In this document: positions 39,001 to 48,608 of the stretch, piece by piece
Position numbering within the stretch: the stretch's first letter is position 1
Layout: each line of letters begins with the position of its first letter
Source: Plasmodium brasilianum
Lineage: Eukaryota > Apicomplexa > Aconoidasida > Haemosporida > Plasmodiidae
DNA: 64,000 nt
Direction of reading: 5' to 3'
Assembly (NCBI RefSeq): GCF_023973825.1
Contig: NC_090117.1
Location: 713,501-777,500, forward strand
Notes under the pieces: generated by a model
What the model was told of the DNA's origin: nothing
Databases searched by the model: none
What the model saw: the letters and a program-made list of their open reading frames with translations, nothing else
Made by a program: the position numbers and the translations under genes

Positions 39001-40148
39001 TCTTCTAATTTTAACCCTAACACTCGATTTTTATAACTACCCAAATTATAATCATTTATATGTTCATCAACAATTTGCTCAAAATAATTTTTATCTTTCG
39101 GGTTTGTACTTACTCCTAATATCTTGCTACTACTCCTTGGTACAACTATTCGAATATGTATTAAGTCTTCAAATTTATATGTTTCATCTATTTCATAATT
39201 AGCACATGATATTAAAATTGTACCTGTCCTACGAGAATAAGATGGTATTATCAATTCGACCATACCTTTAGATAATTCATTCTTTAAACCCCAGTTAGCT
39301 TCATCTACATAAAAAATAACAGGGTATTCCTCTTCTGTTAATATTTCCCCCTTACCATCTTGAAACATTTTATTTAAAGCATCAGTGGGTCTTGTAATAA
39401 TATGAGAGTAATTTAAAGATGGCTTATTACATATTACAACCACTCTATGTAATTTCTCTGGTGAAGATACAAATATTTCATTTTTACCATTGTTCTTTTT
39501 TACTCCTCCAGCGAAATAATCATGTAAGTTCACTATAGTTGTATTTTTCTCTTCTCTTTTCACATATGGTTCTAGCTCCGGATTCCCGTCTTCCACTGCT
39601 AGCTTCCTAATATTCCTACCCTTGAAGAGACTCAGCGTGCTGCATTTTTTATCTAGTATGTTTTCTCTATCAAACGAGTTGAAGTGATGACTGCAACAAT
39701 TACTACTGCTACCACTACAGAAACAACTGCCGCTACATCTGCATCCATTGCTACAACTACAATTGTAGTTGCCCTCATTGATACAATAACAGTAACGGTA
39801 ATGATCAAAGCCACTCCTTCTCTTCCTCAGTTCTTGAAACAAGTAGGTGTACAACTCATATATGTATTTGTTTATGTGTCTGGACACATGGACCATGTAC
39901 TTATACACCATTTGTCTTATGTTTCCGCTCATCGAGTACTCCCCATCTCTATACTCACCCTTGTCTATACCTTCTGCACTGCAACTGCCACTACAGTTGG
40001 GTGAAAATATTGTGTCCTTCTCACCTCCTCCTTTGAAGTTGTAAAGAACTCCTCTTTTCCATAAATATCTTGCATGGTCATAATTTACAAGCACAAAGAT
40101 GAAAATGCTATAAATGCAAAAGTAGCATATTATTTTTTTTTTACGCAT
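33093..40148 (-). CDS. P230p: P230p, 6-cysteine paralogue of P230
   Basis: Paralogue and downstream neighbour of P230 on the same strand, 2351 residues in one exon. In studied species it is a gametocyte/male gamete protein, and the locus is dispensable for blood-stage growth. It starts at ATG 40148 with a hydrophobic signal (MRKKKIICYFCIYSIFIF). Twelve s48/45 modules can be traced; A/B openings include YKICNFEY, FFCDFNKG, HLCDFMTN, DGCYFYKN, HICDFTKK, YGCDFSGN, YICDFTEH, LGCDFQDV and HGCDFVGD. Module 2 (ILGVSTNP) and module 11 (FYDFSSGA) lack the first cysteine, and module 1 is degenerate. Relative to P230 it lacks one terminal pair and the long acidic repeat. An unusual cysteine-rich segment (12 Cys in about 35 residues, about residues 118-155; 39685-39800 on +) precedes module 1. 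No GPI signal is seen. Confidence 0.95.
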   Translation of the reverse strand: MRKKKIICYFCIYSIFIFVLVNYDHARYLWKRGVLYNFKGGGEKDTIFSPNCSGSCSAEGIDKGEYRDGEYSMSGNIRQMVYKYMVHVSRHINKYIYELYTYLFQELRKRRSGFDHYRYCYCINEGNYNCSCSNGCRCSGSCFCSGSSSNCCSHHFNSFDRENILDKKCSTLSLFKGRNIRKLAVEDGNPELEPYVKREEKNTTIVNLHDYFAGGVKKNNGKNEIFVSSPEKLHRVVVICNKPSLNYSHIITRPTDALNKMFQDGKGEILTEEEYPVIFYVDEANWGLKNELSKGMVELIIPSYSRRTGTILISCANYEIDETYKFEDLIHIRIVVPRSSSKILGVSTNPKDKNYFEQIVDEHINDYNLGSYKNRVLGLKLEDTELDPHDCFKSVYENDIRVHLEVEYPYAKCIKFDRPNYKIRFFFLPSKFSDDELEFTCTFTYKKKKMKVTFGEGETTTIKEVAYLEEDKEKFDYFNSIPYKICNFEYNNTDDVIHVCERTINEFSLFVYNCELDKSKQVGTGEPISTIKYLNNTYTIQQFTNIALYTDHINIDGIKDKFPNFKFFMTSYIDHGPYPLVIECSIPNGRGKYQEANIFLHVRTDLKEKSSFFCDFNKGSIYNYLNAYQQGDTCEITASSNTSIGFRCPQDTVKKPDTCFKEVYYYGKLSSLSNVLAENLIIYSSTQENIALAAFNDTLTRSYTMECFCVRKEDRSKIVKTVIVKYINPNEIYDYNIHEKIIHPPIIMNPYKTHLCDFMTNTSILIPTFKKPKNYLCDVYPNPLDYVALKCPSNLVDAENEKEIANLSEKIDKEGVRDQMSLLFKKRNIYTNLFHVPKDAPSYVINKDLQDVTPITSLIPGVLVKDIINIKITTIREEDEERDESTDHPPTIPVEDVNKIFERYTGLRNSVQNGLFIFQLPPYIKKDQIIEFSCINGKTEKKGLRGNNGIMTVYIRSSGEIIDGCYFYKNHPEVNYLKNSIKAGSGKECIIQSDGEIEYIGVMCSSYGNLFLTPSDCFSHMYDSSDVLIPLTDKDKDFKVFSNDKGISYLKIPQSFLGHLSLFCYCNSTVQTGGTNIVKENKIHIELNTSNKGVSTITKIDHLYESDFLIGHEYIDRKPTPILRRKHICDFTKKESSLSPTSEQLSINTCFVELEDNLNIVEVKCPPNTISDSASALGSDRGRIIKDRMQALASQRTGFYTPSSGFTYSEERITKEELKKYEKMKYIPDNYDEIIHMNSKKKLEDVLPGVIIFDRNRLFAEKGYFTFASSLIVKKDITIKLYCDNSHTVIENKKGKKGITVVKIMKNITDKTFYGCDFSGNAKKTFYYSGTYNLKEKSHTCEIELKENSIISLNCPNGKINPSNCFSNVYIKSSMDQEITENIENIFNHIKVINTSYLINSSSTFLIISKITKNEIDFYCTCEDIQSKHVGTIYIKNLQRSSTSKKHDAAQIVYIDVTPYYLRDTYICDFTEHHYSIALNNTEKKKIKKKNIDFEKLLESYLDLILNQEYKEFTHFSLNLKLRKEHMKEQYVNYVKKKINDFKENPIDMETYTNYIIVYRCNVDLSAFDKFAIICPKKTTTSSSGEVKFNFENLKYTSNLGLDENSMLEGLNNILFGTLLINKKRNVSFFEKGEIELIISPYADSSKNIIFSCENLEQNSSKGIIGSASIFIKKSDTKILGCDFQDVHYTTTTSSYPTSTYDPAARYKKNKKKDSFEFEIELIEGKKIYCNIEAIQNDVVGFSCPYNFLTSPQNCFESVQIEGLDKELETHKLETLVSGVKVLNNEIYDYNYTPSYIIIPKKVQKSLKIFCTCNSVNLIKTGIIQINIIGDDLNNWFKKEINHNIYAFQKMSYFYDFSSGALNISSENVLNISTLSLQSHRGMLNMQEITNEHVTDEIKKRSKINLIPNYPSYDRDYITNGSYNYHTLKGKEQGGVYTGALNKGMILQERALEGAEEEEEEEEDREGSLDAVRGQGEENILNPLRTKHVFEITIAASEFSIIKVVCPLRNALQFRQSKISPENFFEHVYVLEDKHKKKRKRSYAENEKFITELVQGGGDVSKASVEDRSNIGSKSRNTEEPEEIKGETKVEYDEMGNKIITSVTSKKPKATLEDAEKLYEESDMDNRDILIIKSIEEVISFVNYEREISDNTYSGILYLSPLLLNEASFFITCDNSLTLNESKRGKTGIVKINVNPNFLKMHGCDFVGDYSTHFYFSAKWNSLPKDYVCEIKVEDDSIVGLACPAHTKMHPSDCFQSVIKDDEVYKKEMLIEEKYSFFYKKNNKPLLSFIQIKQVYSDHFICKCYENENGQSKEVTIKVLYEPYTMGRPKNFFQKAIIKYKNFDLHTLLNK

Positions 40149-40931
40149 TTTTTGCGCTAACTATGTTTCCTATATTGCACTGTGTTATGTTCTGCTGTGC
40201 TCTGCTTAACTGTGTTATGCTGCACTATATCGTACTATATTTCAGCGTATTGTAGAGTGCTTTTTTTTTTTTTTTCTTTTTTTTTTTTTCTCCCTGAACA
40301 CTCTTGTTAATTCACATGAGGTGCAAACGTTTTTCTCCTTCGCCCTTATGGTACTCTATATTTGGCGTTTCAATGTTTAAATGTTTACACTTTCGTAATT
40401 CTGCAATATTGCAATTTTTCCAATTTACGGATTTGAGCAGTTAATGCACATGAGCGAATTTCTCATTCCTTATTATATGTGCTCTCGCTCAAATGCAAAC
40501 AAATATCTGATTTTGCAAAGTGTGCAGCTGTGTTCATAAGATACATTAATTTTTTTTTTTATTTTAGCTAGCTAGAAAAAAAATTCCTCCTCCCTTTTTA
40601 TGAGTATCATAACGGATCACATCTAACGATTGTTCCGGTTTGCTTTTGACGTGATTTCACTATTTATTCTCTATGTTGTTCTTCTTGCTATTATTCACAG
40701 TTGTCTATCGGCAAATAACACATTCCTTTTTACTCTCTAAAATGGACAATACGTATTTTTATTTTTATTTTTTTTTATTTTTTTTTATTTTTTTTTTTTT
40801 AGCTTATTTTATATGGACTTTGTTTTGTATATTTTCCCATATATGGGAGGCACAATATTAGGTATTTTAGTATAGCGAAAATGACAAATACATGTACAGA
40901 ATGAATAAACGTATATGTATACATATATATA

Positions 40932-40962
<31 letters not shown>

Positions 40963-41885
40963 ATATTGCATGTGTTAAGCACGCTAATTTTTTTCTCCTC
41001 AGGCTTTTCTCACACACGCATATGCATATATATAGAAGAACTTGCACAGTTTGCAAATAGAAAATATAAATTCTACAGCGACATTTCTGCTTGTAAAAAA
41101 AAAAAAAAAAAAAAAAAAATTATAAAACCTTAGCATGTGCTATAATCCTTGTCTTTTCTCTGTTAATATATATATATATTTATCCATATAATTTTTTCCT
41201 ATTCCAATATGTTATATATTGGAGCATATTTATGATCACAACATTCGGTTATGTCTTAGAAGAGCTTTCTATTATTTCATCATAGTGGACAAAAGAGGAA
41301 AAAAAAAAAAAAAATTGAAGGTAAGGAATATATTTCCTATCCCTCTTTTCACATAAAAATATTTAAGAAAACTTCTCCGTAATTTGAGTTAGTGCAATTT
41401 TAATTTTAGAAGTTACCGATTAATTAATATCATTAATAAAAATAGCATTCTCTATAGCTATTGTACTTTTTTAATTTATTTTTTCCTATTTTTTTATGTC
41501 TCTTTGTTTTATTGATGGGTGCAAAACTGGAAAATTCCACAATTTGCTCTGCGTTTATAAAACAAATATATTTAAGAATGTACGTATATTTACACATATA
41601 TGCACACATATATATACGAGCATGTATATGTACACATGTACAAACGACGTGTTAGCTTTCAAGCTGCTTCAATGTTTTATTTTCCGCATGCAAAGTAAGG
41701 ACTGCACGTGGAAACAATTAAATATTTATACACAAAAAAAAAAAATATTTCATAACTTGTTAAAAAGTTAATACTACAATGTTCATGCACACATGTACGC
41801 ATGTTCACTAGGGAGCAATTCTACAATATAGTCCATTTACCATTTTTGAAAAAAAGTCGCTTTAAGGTCTCTTTGATGGTTATGT
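40149..41885. promoter_or_regulatory. upstream region of P230p and 3' flank of EMC10-like gene
   Basis: Contains poly(T) runs just upstream of P230p (40261-40290), a TTTTTATT array near 40757-40800, an (AT)n palindromic block at 40925-40966, and an A24 run near 41096-41119. No gene is seen. The gamete-specific promoter of P230p should lie at the left end. Confidence 0.55.
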
Positions 41886-42551
41886 TTACCTATTGGTCGG
41901 CTGCTGCATATCTTCTGTGAAATGTTTTGATATAGATAAGGATAAAAAAAATATGGCTATATAAATCCAGTATTTACGTATAAAGGATAAGGGTTTTTCT
42001 TTTTCTTTCTCTTGTTCATTTTCTTTATTTTTTGGTTTTACATTGCCCTCTGCTTTTTTTAAATTATGTAAGTCAATGGACACTGATACTGAAGAAACTT
42101 TAACCATAAACAACTCCGAGAATATATGAATGTTTTCATCATTATGCTGTTTATGTGTTCTATAATTAAACACATATGGTATATAATTATTATTTAATCC
42201 TACTAAAAGTGCAAAGTTGTCAACATTATGAACTTTGCTTTTATCAGCATATGTCTGTATACATGTTTGTTGCTTTGTATCATAGCATAACTGAAATAAA
42301 ACATAATCGAATTTCCCTTCCTTTAATTTTTCAATAAGTTTTCTTTTTTCCTCTACATGCGTATTTGATGTATTAAATATTTGATTTTTGTTTAATATAA
42401 ATGTTCCTATATTATTCCATTCTTTATAATTTTTATTATCTAACGAATACGAATTTATTTGATAATTTAATTGAATTAGGTTTTTACTGCACAGTGCAGA
42501 AGTTATAAACAGCTGATAAAATAAAAGAAAAATGGTTTTTCTACCTCCCAT
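41886..42551 (-). CDS. EMC10: ER membrane protein complex subunit 10-like protein
   Basis: Single-exon, 221 residues. It has an N-terminal signal peptide (about residues 1-21, MGGRKTIFLLFYQLFITSAL), a lumenal domain, a Lys/Glu-rich linker and one C-terminal transmembrane helix (about residues 188-208). The topology and two motifs resemble EMC10: a cysteine followed by a NVDNFALLVGL/YIPYVFNYRTH pair where EMC10 has its lumenal beta strands, and SFIRKYWIYI just before the helix, close to the conserved SFFAKYWMYI of EMC10. The EMC inserts tail-anchored and multipass proteins into the ER membrane. The assignment is by eye from these motifs; a Plasmodium-specific secreted membrane protein is the alternative. 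It is divergent from the RPA43-like gene. Confidence 0.6.
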   Translation of the reverse strand: MGGRKTIFLLFYQLFITSALCSKNLIQLNYQINSYSLDNKNYKEWNNIGTFILNKNQIFNTSNTHVEEKRKLIEKLKEGKFDYVLFQLCYDTKQQTCIQTYADKSKVHNVDNFALLVGLNNNYIPYVFNYRTHKQHNDENIHIFSELFMVKVSSVSVSIDLHNLKKAEGNVKPKNKENEQEKEKEKPLSFIRKYWIYIAIFFLSLSISKHFTEDMQQPTNR

Positions 42552-42998
42552 TTTTTTTATTTTCTCAATAATTCCATAAAATTATCAAGGATTATACGAA
42601 TATTACAAATATTTTGAATACCGTCAATAATGCCAATTTTATGAATATATTATGAATTTCCTTTTGGGCGAAGGTTATATCAAGTGGGCTTAATTGTTTT
42701 CTCTCCTCTCATATTTACATGTAAAATTTTACGTAAAATTGTAAAAAAAGAACAAAAACTTTACATATAAAATGTACATGTACGTAATAAAATATCGCGG
42801 AATTTTTCTGAGTTGTTCAGAAAAAGTTTTAGAAAATACAATAATAAAAAAAAAATAAAATGAAATGAAAAAAAAAAAGAAAAGAAATGTTTTCTTTTTA
42901 AGTGTATGCGTACAGTATTGTAAAATTTACCTGCACGGTACAGGAAAAACGGTAACGCGAAAAAAAAAAAAAAAAACTAATATATCTTATTGAAAATT

Positions 42999-43036
<38 letters not shown>

Positions 43037-43607
43037 CTTATTTATATATATATATATTTACTTATTATATATATATATATATTTACTTATTTATATATAT
43101 ATATATTTACTTATTTATATATATATATTTACTTATTTATATATATATATTTACTTATTTATATATATATATTTACTTATTTATATATATATATTTACTT
43201 ATTTATATATATATATTTACTTATTTATATATCCCTATTTGCTTAAGTTCGTGATACCAAATCACATGCTGTTCGCAAATATGGCATATTTATATGTAGA
43301 ATTTGATTAACAGTTGAAATACGCCTAATGATGAAAATAAATTTTACAATGTTTGTTATTTTTAAATTATACACTTAAAGAAGCGCTTGAAGTTGCTGAC
43401 TATTTCTCTTTTTATACATATATATATACGGATACAAATGAATACATTTGGTGCATATATATTAATATGTATACATATGTCTGTAATATATACACTTGAC
43501 ATATATACGAATGCGCATATAATTATGTAAGGATGCCTCAGAGAAAAAGAAGTAATCCTTTTACGTGAATTTTTAATATTTACTTGCTCCTACAAGAAAG
43601 GTATAAC
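42552..43607. promoter_or_regulatory. divergent intergenic region, EMC10-like and RPA43-like
   Basis: About 1 kb containing both promoters by position. It has A-rich stretches (42845-42895, 42961-42976) and a long TATTTACTTATTTATATATA tandem array (43015-43250). Confidence 0.5.
43015..43250. repeat. 20-24-bp AT minisatellite
   Basis: About ten copies of TATATTTACTTATTTATATA with TA-length variation. It is open in two frames only because of its composition. Confidence 0.88.
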
Positions 43608-45433
43608 ATGGCACAAAATCCATGGTATGTAAAGAAGTCAAAAGCGTTAAGAACGAACAAGTTGGAAAAGATCATTAACAAGTTCAATGAAGGTTAAATT
43701 TTGAGCCGAAAAAGAAAGGAGAGCATACACATTTTGTGTGTATACATACATACGTACATCGGTTTAACGATAAGTAGTTCACCCTAAATTTTTTTTTTTT
43801 TTTTTTTTTTCTCTATTAAATAGTTCATCTCTACAAACACTGTTGCAATCATTTCATTTCTTTTCCTTTTTTTTTTTTTTCTTTTATTTTTGTTTCAAGA
43901 ATATTACCACTTAATGTACATACCCAAATTTAAGTCTATAAGAAGTACACTGCTAGGAATTTTTGATAACTCAGATCTAATAATTGAAAAAAAAACATTT
44001 AATATAGTAAGCATAAGGTAAGAAATATTTTTTCCTTTAAAAATTTACTACGTGTACATATTTTAGACTCACTTGATTACTGGTATTTTTTTCCCTCTCA
44101 TATATATTCATTTTAATTTTTTATATATTCAAATAGTTGCATAGCTCAGATACCACCACAATCTTTAAATAACGCAAAGGATGGCATAAGTATTTATTTA
44201 TCCAAATTTATGTTAAAGTAATTAGTAAAAAAATAAGAAACATTTTACATTACATTGATTAAATATATATATATATATGTGAATTATAGAAGTGTTATTG
44301 TCGTAGTATAATACTGCTGATCTTACTAATGTAAGAATTGTTTACTCTTTTTTTTTTTTTTTTTTTTTTTTTAAATATTTAGAGTAAACCACGATGTAGA
44401 AGGATTTAGCTTGTGCTTCACAGATATTAAATTAAAGGAGAAGGAACCGAAAATTATTAGCGGTGATTCATCAGTTATGTTTTTAAAAATTAGTTTTAAG
44501 CTTTTAAACTTGGTTTTAAAGGAAAACAGCAGAATAAGTAAGATTGGAACGTAAGACGTTCAATATATGTTATGAATGTTTATGAAATGAATACATAAAG
44601 CAGTGTTCTTTATAGTATATGTCGTTCGTTTTTTGGAGGTACATATACTAAGCTCCATAACGAAATTATTTGCTTAAATAGCAAAAGACACCTTTGTACG
44701 TAAAATATTTGTAAAGATAATTTTAATTTTAATTTTTTTTTTTTTTTTTTTTTAATTCTTTTTAGAAGTTAAAATAAATAAAATTGAACCTTCGAAAATT
44801 TATTTAAACTTTTTTCATATTATTGAGGCAACATACTTTGAAGAGATGTTAAAGTATTTTCGTTATGACCACAAAAGTGTAATTGGCAATTTCCCCCTTT
44901 TTCTTCTTTATTCATTTGTCCATTTGTCTCTCATCCCATATGTCTATTTGTCCATTTTCCTATTTATCTAACTTCCCATTCTCCCATTTATTATTTTATT
45001 TATTATTTTTTTTTTTTCATGTGTTTGTTTATTCTTTTTCGCGAAAATTGAAAATTTTAACCGAACGACCTGAACAGTTCATATTTTTTTTCATCTCTTT
45101 AATAAATTTTTTTCTGTTCTTTCTTTTCATAGAACACATTTCGAAGGGATAATAAGATATATTCTATAAATGATGTTATGAATTTTACTATAAAAAAGTA
45201 CGCACGAAAAAGAGATAACAAGATATGTTTATTTGTATAAATATTTTTTACGTTTAAAAAGTTTCATTTTTTATGTCTTTTTTGTTTTTTGTTTTTTTTT
45301 TTTTTTCCTTTTAATTTGACATATTACTTGGCATTATGTTTGGCATACATATTTCCCTTTTTACCTCCCCTCTTTTTGTAGTGTTACTTCCTCGGATACA
45401 GGCTCAAATGTTAAGTTAATTGGTCATATATAG
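43608..45433 (+). CDS. RPA43-like RNA polymerase I stalk subunit
   Basis: Seven inferred exons (43608-43692, 43900-44017, 44137-44217, 44383-44537, 44766-44878, 45133-45197, 45382-45433) sum to 669 nt, 222 residues, with all phases consistent. No exon stands out alone, so the gene is easily missed. The product has the layout of the RPB7/RPA43/RPC25 stalk family: CIAQIPPQSLNNAKDGI and YLSKFMLK, then EGFSLCFTDIKL (compare the GVVLAY..I.L strand of RPA43), a strand FLKISFKLLNLVL, then an OB-fold part VKINKIEPSKIYLNFF (compare VNK.SPSHIG), a YDH segment and a C-terminal TIKNVTSSDTG...LIGHI (compare F.V...D..G..I.GSL). RPA43 with RPA14 forms the Pol I stalk that binds the initiation factor Rrn3. 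RPC25 of Pol III is the alternative. The family assignment is by eye. Confidence 0.65.
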
Positions 45434-46351
45434 GAGCTCAAAAAAGAGATATTATTTTTATGCTTTGTTTTGGTGCACATGTGAATGTGCATATGCGTAC
45501 ATTTGTGTATGTATATATATACATATATATTTATACATATATATTCATATATTTATACGTATATATTCATACGTTTATACGTATATATTCATACATTTAT
45601 ACGTATATATTCATACATTTATACGTATATATTCATACATTTATACGTATATATTCATACATTTATACGTATATATTCATACATTTATACGTATATATTC
45701 ATACATTTATACGTATATATTCATACATTTATACGTATATATTCATACATTTATACGTATATATTCATACATTTATACGTATATATGCATACATTTATAC
45801 GTATATATTCATACATTTATACATATATATTCAACATTTATACGTATATATTCATACATTTATACGTATATATTCATACATTTATACGTATATATTCATA
45901 TATTTAATTATTTGCCCATTTGTTCCTTTACTCATTCATGCGTGCGTGCGCATATGTGATGCGCGCCCTCCTTTTTTTTCCAATTTTGTATTTAAAGATT
46001 TCCTTTTTTTTTTTTGAATGAGTAAATGAGTTTAAGAATGAATGAATGAATGAATGAATATAGGTATATAATTTTGCCAAATAAACGTAAGAGTTGAACA
46101 GAAAAAAAAAAATTAATTAAAAATATTAAAACTAAAGTAATAATTAAATTATGCTAAAACTACGCTAAAATTATGCCTAAACGTGCAAAGTAATGGTGCA
46201 AAAATGTAATAAAAGAATATGCCAATGAAACAACATAACAATGTACCGCTATTAACGCAAAAAGGACCAAGCGTAATCACTTGATGCCCCATCTCCCTCC
46301 CCACAAACCCCATGTTCTAATGATGAAATTGCTAAAGGACATATACTATCA
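45434..46351. other. convergent intergenic region with minisatellite
   Basis: Lies between the 3' ends of the RPA43-like (+) and RRF (-) genes. It is dominated by the 22-bp array below, then a short (GAAT)n near 46030-46060. No gene. Confidence 0.75.
45540..45905. repeat. 22-bp minisatellite, about 16 copies
   Basis: Unit TACGTATATATTCATACATT plus TA. The 22-bp period rotates the frame, and since the unit has no stop in any forward frame, all three stay open for up to 185 codons. The resulting proteins are artefacts. Confidence 0.95.
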
Positions 46352-47722
46352 TCACTTAAACTCTTCAAATAATTTCTCAATTTGTTTTTTAGTCTGATCG
46401 TGCAAACTTTGTATGTAATTTTTCTGCTTAAAATATATGTCCTTACCTATTTGATTTTTGATCTTTTCTAATTTGTCTATCAATTGTTTTCTAACATTTC
46501 GTAAGGTTACTTTAGCATCGTCAATTTTGCTTTTTATTTTAATTTTAATTTCATTTTTTAAATTTTCAGATATGGGAGGTACAACAGCATAAACGGATTT
46601 ATCTTTAATGTAAAACTTTAACTCATTATATTCTTTTACAAAATGTTGATAAATAAAATTAACAAAATAAGAATCATATGGTGTGATAGTAAATAAATTT
46701 TCTTTTTTCTTGATATGACATATATGTCTAATTGTGTAAATTCGTTCGTTGATTTTTACCTTTTCATCTTCAAACATAACACTAGAGACGTTACTTAAAT
46801 TAAATCTGTACGATTCTCTTTTGATATAATTGTACACCTTGCTCATTTTCTCACTGCACATTCTGTTTAGATTTTCAAAGTCTTCTTCAGTGATGGTTTC
46901 ATCATTCTCGTTACTGTCATCATCAAGGCCATCAGTACCATCACTTCTGTCCTCAACACTATCATCACTTCCATTATTCTCAATGCTATGTTCAGTAATA
47001 TCTTCTTCACTACCTTCTCCGATTTCACCTGTTTGACGTTTTTTAACTTCCTGTTCGTAATACCCCGCATCTTCACTATCATCCTTGTTATCCATTTTTA
47101 TAGATTCCCTCAAACTCTTTTTTATTTTATAATTTTTAAGTGTAAATGAATCCTCTCGTCTGGTGATTCCTCCAGTGTTTGCGCCATCATTTGTCATTGC
47201 TTTACTGTTTTTCTCTTTCCTCCTTTTTTCACTTGCATAAGGACTCATTGGATATATCTCAGCACCGTCTACATCAAAGTTTATGCCTATATCTACATCT
47301 TCTTCTTCATCTACATCCTCATCCTCTGCTTCGATTTCCTGTTCATCTTCGTTGTCTGGTGTTTCATGGTACTCTTCTCCTTGCTCCCACTTATTCTTTT
47401 GCACTCCTTTATTTGTTAGTTGATTTTTTAAATGCTCTTCTACTTTATCTATTTTTTTTTTCTTTTTTTTTTTATGTGCATATAAAGTATAATAATGACT
47501 ATTCTCTGTTTTTCCCTCACTACCAATTTTGTTATATTTCAATCTGTGAATTCTATTTAAAGAATTCCTTCTATTTAAGCTTCTTTTTATAAAGGAAATT
47601 GAGGTTTGATTTCCATTAATTGAGAGGGAGATATACTTTAGCTGTTTTTTCAAGTGTATGCTGTAACAGTTAGTTATAACACTGGAAAGGAGAGCAAAAA
47701 AAAGGCAGTAGTGCAGAATCAT
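46352..47722 (-). CDS. RRF: organellar ribosome recycling factor
   Basis: Splits post-termination bacterial-type ribosomes together with EF-G, here in the apicoplast or mitochondrion. Single exon, 456 residues, about 2.4 times bacterial RRF. The N-terminal hydrophobic segment (MILHYCLFFALLSSVIT) and following basic stretch fit a bipartite apicoplast leader. Residues about 90-290 are an acidic low-complexity insertion (Glu/Asp runs). The RRF domain fills the last 165 residues: FTITPYDSYFV (compare LTI.PWD), ELKFYIKDKSVYAVVPPISENLKNE (compare IRV.IPPLTEERR), DDAKVTLRNVRKQLIDKLEK (compare A.VAVRNIRRDA), and a C-terminal IQSLHDQTKKQIEKLFEEF helix. The N-terminal half of the three-helix bundle is weakly conserved. 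P. falciparum has two RRFs; synteny, as I recall it, points to the PFB0390w copy. The next gene downstream in transcription order, EMC10-like, is not linked to it. Confidence 0.86.
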   Translation of the reverse strand: MILHYCLFFALLSSVITNCYSIHLKKQLKYISLSINGNQTSISFIKRSLNRRNSLNRIHRLKYNKIGSEGKTENSHYYTLYAHKKKKKKKIDKVEEHLKNQLTNKGVQKNKWEQGEEYHETPDNEDEQEIEAEDEDVDEEEDVDIGINFDVDGAEIYPMSPYASEKRRKEKNSKAMTNDGANTGGITRREDSFTLKNYKIKKSLRESIKMDNKDDSEDAGYYEQEVKKRQTGEIGEGSEEDITEHSIENNGSDDSVEDRSDGTDGLDDDSNENDETITEEDFENLNRMCSEKMSKVYNYIKRESYRFNLSNVSSVMFEDEKVKINERIYTIRHICHIKKKENLFTITPYDSYFVNFIYQHFVKEYNELKFYIKDKSVYAVVPPISENLKNEIKIKIKSKIDDAKVTLRNVRKQLIDKLEKIKNQIGKDIYFKQKNYIQSLHDQTKKQIEKLFEEFK

Positions 47723-48554
47723 TTTATTAATTCTAATTTTTAAAGTTTATTTAGCTTTCTTAGTTTCCTTTGCTCTGTTCGTTTTCTTAGTTATTTTCTT
47801 TTTTTTCTTTTTTTGATTTTCAAAACATCATCATGCGTTCTCCTTTGAAGTTGTCATGGGGCGCCTAATCGACAGTGCGCCGTTTGGGAGGGGGGTTAAG
47901 TAGCATCCGTCTGGCTTCTACTGAGTGTTAGAAAAAGGTTGAAGAAATTGTGCATTAAATATTAATAATTAATTAGTATGAAAAGAAGCTGCTACTTCAT
48001 CAATAGTACACCCATAGCTCAAGCATTTTTATATATTTGAACGCATTTCTACTTATATTCATGTATTTGCATTTTAATTTTAACTTTTTTTTTTTTTTTT
48101 TTTTTTTTTTATTATGAACGTATTTGATCATTTATAAATACTTTCCCCTTTTATAATCAAATTATATAATTAATAAATCCGAGAAATTGAAACTAATCTT
48201 TGTTATAACTTTAGCTCGTTAAAGGGAGAGCATCTTATAAGCCGTTTTGTCATTTTAAGATAAGAGTCCCAACTGCGCCCTTAAAACCAGTTAGTGAACA
48301 TTTGCACATAAGTACATACACATACACGTATACATACGCAAATAGTAGCCTCTTATACTGATAGTGTGCACATCCTTTGCTTTTCAATATATTGATTAAT
48401 TTTTTCAAAAAAAAGAAGATAATAAGTACAGCAGCAGCCGCGGAGGAGGGGTAAGTAGTTAATGGCATAACATACTGCACAGTTGCATGTATACAAATAC
48501 TCAAGCGAACATATATGAAATATAAGAAATATTAACTACTTTATGCAATTCAAA

Positions 48555-48608
<54 letters not shown>

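Noticed and set aside
45420..46017. Frames of 140-185 codons rich in Tyr/Ile/Thr
   Set aside because: Generated by the 22-bp minisatellite, open in all three forward frames, with no unique sequence.
48250..48504. 84-codon minus frame with PLTTYPSSAAAAVLIIFFFL
   Set aside because: A possible small membrane protein, but composition and lack of a recognisable family leave it unsupported; the plus strand also shows a chance GTAAGT at 48450.
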